Assembly: GCA_002349565.1 (NCBI GenBank)
Contig: DEDN01000021.1
Coordinates: forward strand, 1-5,323
Direction: 5' to 3'
Origin: Alphaproteobacteria bacterium UBA2903
Lineage (GTDB): Bacteria; Pseudomonadota; Alphaproteobacteria; CAAGCB01; CAG-977
Length of the DNA stretch: 5,323 bases
The notes under the pieces are model-generated. The model had not been told where the DNA came from. It saw only the letters and a list, made by a program, of their open reading frames with translations, and did no database searches. The translations under genes were made by a program, and so were the position numbers. This document shows positions 1 through 4,357 of this stretch, one piece after another (position 1 is the first letter of the stretch; the number at the start of each line of letters is the position of its first letter).

Positions 1-1425
1 TACACCTGCACGCTGAAAGGCTGTTCGGATATGGGATATCAGACGTCTTGTTCCGCGGGCGACGAAGAGACAAGCGCGGGAACCGCCCCCAACGGCGAAT
101 CGTGCGTGTCCTGTTCGACACCGAGTACTCCGACATCCGAATGCAGCAGCGACAGCGATTGCGCATGGAACAAATACTGTTCGGCAAGCGGCGATTGCGT
201 GTCGATATCGTGCAGCGGCACATGCAAGGAAATCAGCAATCACCAATGCGTGACCAAATCGGGCTGCTGCACGGGCAATTCCGATTGTCCGTACAGTCAA
301 ATCTGTTCAGGCAACACTTGTGTTGATGATACCCCGTCCACTCCGTCGACGCCTGCGTCTTGTCCGTCGGGATACAGCACTTCGGTTATGTCTTGCGACA
401 GCGGATACAGTTTTGAAACGAACGGAACGGTGAACGGAAGAGATTGCGGCAAATGCACGCCTAAATCATGTCCGTCGGGGTATTCGACTTCCGTAACGTC
501 GTGCGGTTCTCAACAGGCGTTGGAAACGAAAGGTATGTCGGGCGAAAAGGATTGCGGCAAATGCATAGATGTTTCCTGTCCGTCTTCAGCCCCCGCGTGG
601 AATGGTTCGAAATGCGTTGAATGCACGGGCAATATTCATTGTCCCGATTACAAATATTGCAAAAACAATGTTTGCGTGCTGTCTGCGGGACGCTGTGAAA
701 CGGCATCGGATTGCAAATCATCCAACGACGGTTGCACAGGTCATTCCTGCGTACCGCTTTGTCCGGCGGGGACATGTTCGGGAAAAACGCCGAAATGCTA
801 CATAAAAGACCATGTTTTGGTTGGTTGCGAATGCAACGCCAGTTCCTGCGGCGACGGATACGAATGCCGCACAAAAGTTCCGCTGAACGAATGTGTAAGC
901 TCAGGCTGTTCTTCCAATAACGATTGCGACAGCAGCAAAAAATGTTCCGGAGGAAAATGCGTGGGTGCTTGTACGGGAGTCAGCTGTTCCGGCAAAACGC
1001 CCAACGCATACGCAACAAATCACCAATGCTATTGTGAATGCAAAGGCTCTTCTTGCGGCGACGGTTATGAATGCCGAAGCAAAGTGCCTGCAAACGAATG
1101 CGTAAAGGTAGGATGTTCGTCCGATAATGATTGTGACAGCACTAAAAAATGTACCAACGGACAATGCGTTGAATTGTGCTCGCCGAATCCGTGTTCGGGA
1201 AATACACCGCATTGTTGGGCAACGGGACACAGCTATGTTTGCGAATGTCAATCGGGGTCTACTGCGGGGTGTCCAAGCGGACAGGTTTGCGTAACAGCTT
1301 CGCCGAAAAATAAATGTGCGGTTCAAAGCAACGGAACGGTTGAAACGACCGAAAAGTGTGAAACGGATCTTGATTGTGTCGCCGCAAAGCGATGCAGCAA
1401 AGGCTATTGCGTCTATCGCGAATAA
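1..1425 (+). CDS. Cysteine-rich modular repeat protein, probably exported (5'-truncated)
   Basis: The frame is open from base 1 to the TAA at 1423-1425, giving 474 visible residues; the true start lies upstream. It is not the ATG at 31, because that Met falls inside a cysteine repeat that begins before it (Cys8). There are 71 cysteines, about 15%. Three repeat types are visible. Type A (residues 8-38, 121-152, 157-188) has four Cys, with CPSGYSTSV and DCGKC ends in copies 2 and 3. Type B (seven copies, first 48-67, last 453-471) follows C-x4/5-C-x5/6-C-x4/5-C-V. Type C (253-299, 323-368, 392-439) has eight Cys and a CSGxTP core. Ser/Thr/Pro linkers lie at 39-46 and 111-120. There is no membrane segment, sortase motif or other C-terminal anchor. 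So many paired cysteines would be expected to form disulfides, so I infer export to the periplasm or cell surface. Type B spacing recalls eukaryotic EB or Dickkopf-type modules. The function is unknown, and the family is not one I can name. The protein stops just before a strong terminator. Confidence 0.85.
   Translation, partial: YTCTLKGCSDMGYQTSCSAGDEETSAGTAPNGESCVSCSTPSTPTSECSSDSDCAWNKYCSASGDCVSISCSGTCKEISNHQCVTKSGCCTGNSDCPYSQICSGNTCVDDTPSTPSTPASCPSGYSTSVMSCDSGYSFETNGTVNGRDCGKCTPKSCPSGYSTSVTSCGSQQALETKGMSGEKDCGKCIDVSCPSSAPAWNGSKCVECTGNIHCPDYKYCKNNVCVLSAGRCETASDCKSSNDGCTGHSCVPLCPAGTCSGKTPKCYIKDHVLVGCECNASSCGDGYECRTKVPLNECVSSGCSSNNDCDSSKKCSGGKCVGACTGVSCSGKTPNAYATNHQCYCECKGSSCGDGYECRSKVPANECVKVGCSSDNDCDSTKKCTNGQCVELCSPNPCSGNTPHCWATGHSYVCECQSGSTAGCPSGQVCVTASPKNKCAVQSNGTVETTEKCETDLDCVAAKRCSKGYCVYRE
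22..564 (+). repeat. Type A cysteine repeats (three copies, interspersed)
   Basis: Three copies of a module of about 31 residues are encoded at 22-114, 361-456 and 469-564. Copies 2 and 3 share identical cysteine spacing, C-x10-C-x16-C-x2-C, start with CPSGYSTSV and end with DCGKC, and are separated by only four residues. Copy 1 is divergent (C-x8-C-x17-C-x2-C). The DNA of copies 2 and 3 differs at many synonymous sites (for example tacagc against tattcg for Tyr-Ser), so the duplication is not recent. Type B modules and a Ser/Thr/Pro linker sit between copies 1 and 2. Confidence 0.8.
142..1413 (+). repeat. Type B cysteine repeats (seven copies, interspersed)
   Basis: A module of 18-20 residues with four cysteines ending in Cys-Val is encoded at 142-201, 268-324, 622-678, 694-753, 907-963, 1114-1170 and 1357-1413. 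The second cysteine is usually preceded by Asp (NSDC, NNDC, DNDC, DLDC), and the last is followed by Val in all seven copies. Copies 5 and 6 are the most alike: GCSSNNDC against GCSSDNDC, then KKC in both. The spacing resembles EB/Dickkopf-type disulfide modules, but this is a pattern comparison by eye and not a domain search. Confidence 0.75.
757..1413 (+). repeat. Three tandem composite C+B units of about 70 residues
   Basis: The C-terminal half is three tandem composite units at 757-966, 967-1173 and 1174-1413. Each is an eight-cysteine type C module (CSGxTP core, a CEC doublet, then a Cys-rich tail such as SSCGDGYEC in units 1 and 2) followed by one type B module. Units 1 and 2 are clearly homologous at protein level, with GKTP, SSCGDGYECR and KVPxNECV shared, yet their codons differ widely. 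Unit 3 is looser, with GCPSGQVC in place of SCGDGYEC and a 13-residue insert before its B module. An N-terminal stretch at 205-267 (residues 69-89) looks like a shortened type C relative. Confidence 0.75.
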
Positions 1426-1436
1426 TTTGTTTAAAC

Positions 1437-1466
1437 AAGAAGCCCCCGCATCGGCGGGGGCTTCTT
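1437..1466 (+). terminator. Rho-independent terminator of the cysteine-rich gene
   Basis: A perfect 13-bp stem (1437-1449 paired with 1454-1466) closes a four-base ATCG loop. The stem core is CCCCCGC/GCGGGGG, flanked by AAGAAG/CTTCTT, and the T-rich end cttcttta follows. It begins 11 bases after the stop codon. The A-rich left arm and following T-rich right arm make it potentially active in both directions, but no converging gene ends here. Confidence 0.9.
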
Positions 1467-1516
1467 TATATTTCGGTTGATTGGAATAACGGATGGTGCA
1501 AAACCGCGGCGGCTTT

Positions 1517-1542
1517 CGGAAACAAACGGGAAGCTGTTTCCG
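1517..1542. repeat. 26-bp inverted repeat upstream of gltX
   Basis: Perfect 8-bp arms, CGGAAACA (1517-1524) and TGTTTCCG (1535-1542), flank a 10-base spacer. The centre-to-centre distance of the arms is 18 bases, roughly two helical turns. The site ends 20 bases before the candidate gltX -35 element. It could be an operator for a dimeric regulator or a weak hairpin. No T-tract follows, so it does not look like a terminator. No regulator is identified. Confidence 0.4.
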
Positions 1543-1562
1543 CTTGATTTAAAACCTTTTCC

Positions 1563-1590
1563 TTGACTTTCGCCCCTTGACGGGTAGAAA
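1563..1590 (+). promoter_or_regulatory. Candidate sigma70-type promoter of gltX
   Basis: A -35 TTGACT (1563-1568) is followed by a 16-base spacer and a -10 TAGAAA (1585-1590). These match the consensus hexamers at five and four of six positions. The -10 ends 39 bases before the gltX start codon. The heptamer CCTTGAC occurs twice, at 1561-1567 and 1575-1581, so a second -35-like TTGACG sits inside the spacer, but no good -10 lies at the right distance from that copy. Confidence 0.5.
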
Positions 1591-1629
1591 TTAAACAAAA
1601 CGTTTTTTTATTGAAAAGGAATCGTCCCT

Positions 1630-3093
1630 ATGGAAGTCAGAAGCAGATTTGCCCCGTCCCCGACGGGCTATATGCACATCGGAAACCTCAGAACCGCTTT
1701 GTATGAATACTTGGTCGCCAAAAGCGCGGGCGGCAAATTCATTCTGCGCATCGAGGACACCGACCAGGAACGCTATGTCGCCGGCGCGGTCGATATCATT
1801 TACAAAACGATGAAAATGGTCGGTTTGAAACATGACGAAGGTCCCGACGTCGGCGGTCCTTACGGTCCTTACGTTCAATCGGAACGCCGCGCGATTTACA
1901 AAGAATACGCCGACAAACTGGTTGATTTGGGCGGCGCGCATTACTGCTTCTGTTCCGAAGAGGAAATCGAAAAACAGCGCAAAGCGTGCGAAGAAGCGGG
2001 CATTCCGTTCAAATTCCGCGATCCGTGCAAAAAATTGTCGGTTGCGGAAGCGCGCGAACGCATTGCCGCGGGCGAAAAGTACACCGTTCGGCAAACCATC
2101 GATCCGCACGGCACGGTATCTTTCGACGACTGCGTTTACGGTCACGTCACGGTCGAAACCAAGACTTTGGACGAAGGCATTTTGCTGAAATCCGACGGAC
2201 TGCCGACGTACAACTTCGCAAACGTCGTTGACGACCATTTGATGAAAATTTCGCACGTTTTGCGCGGCAACGAATATCTGTCGTCCACGCCGAAGTACAA
2301 TTTGATGTATCAGGCGTTCGGCTGGGAAATCCCGACCTATGTCCATCTGCCGCCGATTATGAAAGACGAACACAACAAACTGTCCAAACGCAACGGCGAC
2401 GCGTCTTTTCAGGACTTGGTTGCCAAAGGCTATTTGCCCGAAGCGATTGTGAACTATATCATTTTGCTGGGCTGGAGCGCGAAAAACGACGAAGAAATCT
2501 TTTCCATGGCTGAACTGGAAAAAATCTTTAACATCGAGGGCATCAACAAATCCCCCGCGATTTTCGACGGCGAAAAGCTGAAATGGATGAACGGCGTTTA
2601 TGTCCGCGCTCTGCCGCCCGAAAAGTTCCACGAACTCGCCCTGCCGTATTACAAGGACGCGGTCAAGCGCAAAGTTGACTTGGAAGTGCTGTCGAAATGT
2701 GTTCAGCCGCGCGTCAACGTGCTGAACGAAATCCCCGAAGCGGTTGACTTCATTGACGAACTGCCCGAATACGATATCGACATGTACGTTCACAAAAAAA
2801 TGAAAACGACGCCCGAAATCGCGCTGAAAGCGTTGGAGGAAGCCAAAAACGTCGTCGAAGCGATGACGGATGCGGACTTTGCGTCAATGGATGCCGTGCA
2901 TGCGGTTTTGCTTGCCGTTCCCGAAAAGCTGGGAATGAAAAACGGTCAATTCCTGTGGCCCGTGCGCACCGCTTTGACGGGCAAGCAATGCACCCCCGTC
3001 GGCGCGGTCGAAGCCGTCTATTTGTTCGGCAAGGACGAAAGCTTGAAGCGCATTGAAAAAGGCATTGAAAAGCTGAAAGCCGCGCAAGCCTGA
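1630..3093 (+). CDS. gltX: Glutamyl-tRNA synthetase
   Basis: This class I aminoacyl-tRNA synthetase charges tRNA-Glu (in non-discriminating forms also tRNA-Gln) with glutamate in the cytosol. The 487-residue product is full length for the bacterial family. The N-terminal catalytic fold begins RFAPSPTGYMHIGN, with the HIGH-type motif at residues 16-19, then RIEDTDQERY at 40-49; the KMSKS-type motif is KLSKR at 250-254. The C-terminal part after about 330 is the helical anticodon-binding region. Cys106, Cys108 and Cys133 match three zinc ligands of E. coli GluRS; the fourth, a His, is Lys here. The start is supported by AAAAGGA at 1614-1620, nine bases before the ATG. The sequence reads much more like Clostridia-type GltX (HIGNLRTALY, VDFIDELPEYDI) than the usual proteobacterial wording, judged from memory. 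Discrimination between tRNA-Glu and tRNA-Gln cannot be read from the sequence. The gene is probably monocistronic, between its own promoter and terminator. Confidence 0.97.
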   Translation: MEVRSRFAPSPTGYMHIGNLRTALYEYLVAKSAGGKFILRIEDTDQERYVAGAVDIIYKTMKMVGLKHDEGPDVGGPYGPYVQSERRAIYKEYADKLVDLGGAHYCFCSEEEIEKQRKACEEAGIPFKFRDPCKKLSVAEARERIAAGEKYTVRQTIDPHGTVSFDDCVYGHVTVETKTLDEGILLKSDGLPTYNFANVVDDHLMKISHVLRGNEYLSSTPKYNLMYQAFGWEIPTYVHLPPIMKDEHNKLSKRNGDASFQDLVAKGYLPEAIVNYIILLGWSAKNDEEIFSMAELEKIFNIEGINKSPAIFDGEKLKWMNGVYVRALPPEKFHELALPYYKDAVKRKVDLEVLSKCVQPRVNVLNEIPEAVDFIDELPEYDIDMYVHKKMKTTPEIALKALEEAKNVVEAMTDADFASMDAVHAVLLAVPEKLGMKNGQFLWPVRTALTGKQCTPVGAVEAVYLFGKDESLKRIEKGIEKLKAAQA

Positions 3094-3096
3094 AAA

Positions 3097-3122
3097 AAAA
3101 GCCCCGAGTTTTCGGGGCTTTT
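3097..3122. terminator. Bidirectional Rho-independent terminator between gltX and the deaminase gene
   Basis: An 11-bp perfect stem (3097-3107 with 3112-3122) with core GCCCCGA/TCGGGGC and loop GTTT lies between the two convergent stop codons, four bases after the gltX TGA and three before the deaminase TAA. On the minus strand the GC core is followed by eight consecutive T (the A run 3093-3100). On the plus strand it is followed by TTTT, then CCGTTATTTTT. It should therefore act for both genes and better for the deaminase. Confidence 0.92.
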
Positions 3123-3125
3123 CCG

Positions 3126-3572
3126 TTATTTTTCGTCTTTGTCCAAAGGGACGATGCAAACTTCGACGCCCGCTTCGGTCAAAATCGTTTTGGCAAGGGT
3201 GAAGTTTTCCAGCCAGCGGTCGGGAATGGGGCGGTCTTCGACGACAACGCGCTTGATGCCCGACTGGATGATCGCGCCCGCGCATCGGGAACACGGCAAA
3301 TACGGGTAAACGTAAATCGTGCAGCCGCTGACCGATTTCGGGGCGGTCAAGATAGCGTTGGCTTCCGCATGGACAATCAGTTCGTATTTCAATTCGCGAA
3401 CGTTCAGACGTTCCGCGGTGTCTTCAACGCCCATGGGCAGCCCGTTGAACCCGACGGACACGATGCGTTTTTTGTCGTCAACGATGACCGCGCCGACCTG
3501 CGAAGACGGATCTTTCGACCACGTTGCGACCAGTCGCGCCAAATCAAAGAATCTGCGTTGCCATTTATTCAT
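3126..3572 (-). CDS. dCMP deaminase-family zinc enzyme
   Basis: Predicted deoxycytidylate deaminase, converting dCMP to dUMP and ammonia and so feeding thymidylate synthesis in the cytosol. The 148-residue product is a normal single-domain length. The zinc-hydrolase signature of the cytidine/deoxycytidylate deaminase superfamily is complete: HAE at 68-70 (His zinc ligand, Glu proton shuttle) and PCSRC at 93-97 (two Cys ligands). GFNGLPMG at 41-48 matches the NG-x-P-x-G substrate loop typical of dCMP deaminases, which favours this over tRNA adenosine or riboflavin-pathway deaminases. The ATG at 3572-3570 has AAAGGA (3585-3580) seven bases upstream. It converges with gltX at a shared terminator and diverges from the nucleosidase gene across 93 bp. 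Enteric bacteria usually make dUMP through dCTP deaminase, so this gene tells something about the host's pyrimidine route. Substrate choice within the family is inferred. Confidence 0.85.
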   Translation of the reverse strand: MNKWQRRFFDLARLVATWSKDPSSQVGAVIVDDKKRIVSVGFNGLPMGVEDTAERLNVRELKYELIVHAEANAILTAPKSVSGCTIYVYPYLPCSRCAGAIIQSGIKRVVVEDRPIPDRWLENFTLAKTILTEAGVEVCIVPLDKDEK

Positions 3573-3607
3573 TGCCGTTTCCTTTGCAAAATAACTTTTG
3601 TTTGTAT

Positions 3608-3636
3608 TTTTAACACAAAAAGGGTAAACAAGACAA
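3608..3636 (-). promoter_or_regulatory. Candidate promoter of the deaminase gene
   Basis: Read on the minus strand, TTGTCT (3636-3631) is followed by 17 bases and TTAAAA (3613-3608); shifting by one base gives TAAAAA with an 18-base spacer. The match is moderate (four of six for the -35, three or four of six for the -10) in an AT-rich stretch where chance matches are common. It lies 36 bases upstream of the deaminase start. No comparably good plus-strand promoter for the nucleosidase gene was found in the same 93-bp gap. Confidence 0.3.
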
Positions 3637-3654
3637 GCCGCACTTTTAACCGCA

Positions 3655-3660
3655 AAGAGG
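3655..3660 (+). promoter_or_regulatory. Ribosome binding site that fixes the nucleosidase start
   Basis: AAGAGG lies five bases before the ATG at 3666. The reading frame is open far upstream, to an ATG at 3369 opposite the deaminase gene, so this site and the start of the family homology both decide for 3666. Confidence 0.7.
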
Positions 3661-3665
3661 TTGCC

Positions 3666-4352
3666 ATGAAAAAAATCGTTGCCGTGTTATGTCCCATGCC
3701 CATGGAATTCGAAGCCGTCGAAAAAGCTTTGGGGCGGCTGGGCGAACCGCTGGATTACGGGTTTGAAGAAAAACGCTTTGCCATGGACAACTGCGATTTG
3801 ATTTTGGCGCGCTGCGGCGTGGGCAAAACGTTTGCCGCGGCGAAAACGCAGAAAGTCGTTATGACGTATGCGCCCGAACATCTGTTCGTTTGCGGCGTCG
3901 CGGGCGCCGTGTCGCGGGATTTGAACGTGTTTGACGTGGTTGTTCCCGACAAAGTGGTGCATGGTGACGTGTGTTTCGGCGCCGCTTGGTGTCCGACGGA
4001 TGTCGTCGATTCGGCAAAGCCTTTGTTCGAAGGCAACCCCGCTTTCCGCGCCGACGGATTCCGTCCCGAACGGCTGGACGCGCCGTTCGAACGCGGGACT
4101 TTGGCGACGCTCGACCGCTTTGCGGAAGAAGCCGACAAAGACTTTTTGGAGGAAAAATTCAACGCCGTCTGTATCGATATGGAAAGCGCGCCCGTGATGC
4201 AAATCGCGACGATGAACGAAGTTCCCGTTACAATCGTGCGCGCGATTTCGGACAACCGCGAACACAGTTTCGGCGATTTTGAAACCAACGCGCCCAAAGC
4301 GTGCGACGCGGCGGCGCGGGCGCTGATGACTCTGCTGGAAAAGCTGGATTGA
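3666..4352 (+). CDS. MTA/SAH nucleosidase-family protein (PNP/UDP phosphorylase superfamily)
   Basis: Probable 5'-methylthioadenosine/S-adenosylhomocysteine nucleosidase (MtnN/Pfs-like), which releases adenine from MTA and SAH in the methyl cycle. The 228-residue product has family length. Landmarks compared with E. coli MtnN from memory: MEFE with Glu16 at the place of catalytic Glu12; RCGVGKTFAAA at 49-59 for the GIGKVAAA strand; CGVAGA at 76-81 for TGSAGG; IDMES at 170-174 for VEMEA with the ribose-binding Met-Glu; and VRAISD at 191-196 with Asp196 at catalytic Asp197. Deviations: the conserved Ser of SAG is Val78, and the usual SGDxFI segment reads TLDRFA (148-153). These leave room for a related substrate, such as futalosine or another purine nucleoside, so no gene symbol is given. 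The gene is divergent from the deaminase gene and convergent with the DUF262-HNH gene, ending five bases from the latter's stop. Confidence 0.82.
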   Translation: MKKIVAVLCPMPMEFEAVEKALGRLGEPLDYGFEEKRFAMDNCDLILARCGVGKTFAAAKTQKVVMTYAPEHLFVCGVAGAVSRDLNVFDVVVPDKVVHGDVCFGAAWCPTDVVDSAKPLFEGNPAFRADGFRPERLDAPFERGTLATLDRFAEEADKDFLEEKFNAVCIDMESAPVMQIATMNEVPVTIVRAISDNREHSFGDFETNAPKACDAAARALMTLLEKLD

Positions 4353-4357
4353 CGCGT

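Noticed and set aside
31..33. ATG at 31 as the start of the cysteine-rich protein; a GAAAGG at 15-20 looks like a ribosome binding site.
   Set aside because: The frame is open to base 1, the type A repeat begins with Cys8 before this Met, and no signal peptide follows it.
22..1413. CRISPR-like or transposon-type repeats in the left third of the window.
   Set aside because: The repeats are periodic only at protein level, with diverged codons and variable spacing, and they all stay in one reading frame. They are protein modules.
1427..1438. A perfect 12-bp palindrome TTGTTTAAACAA just after the cysteine-rich gene.
   Set aside because: It has no loop, is AT-rich, and overlaps the base of the terminator stem. 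It is most likely the A/T-rich flank of the terminator rather than a separate site.
1591..2793. A 400-codon open frame on the minus strand opposite gltX.
   Set aside because: It lies entirely antisense to a certain gltX, its product is low-complexity (repeated FVN, FGQ and RFA-type runs from complementing Asn/Lys/Glu-rich codons), and it has no recognisable domain. It is a codon-bias shadow.
3369..3665. Extension of the nucleosidase gene to an upstream ATG at 3369.
   Set aside because: The extension overlaps the deaminase gene antisense, adds about 99 residues with no homology, and a good ribosome binding site precedes the ATG at 3666.
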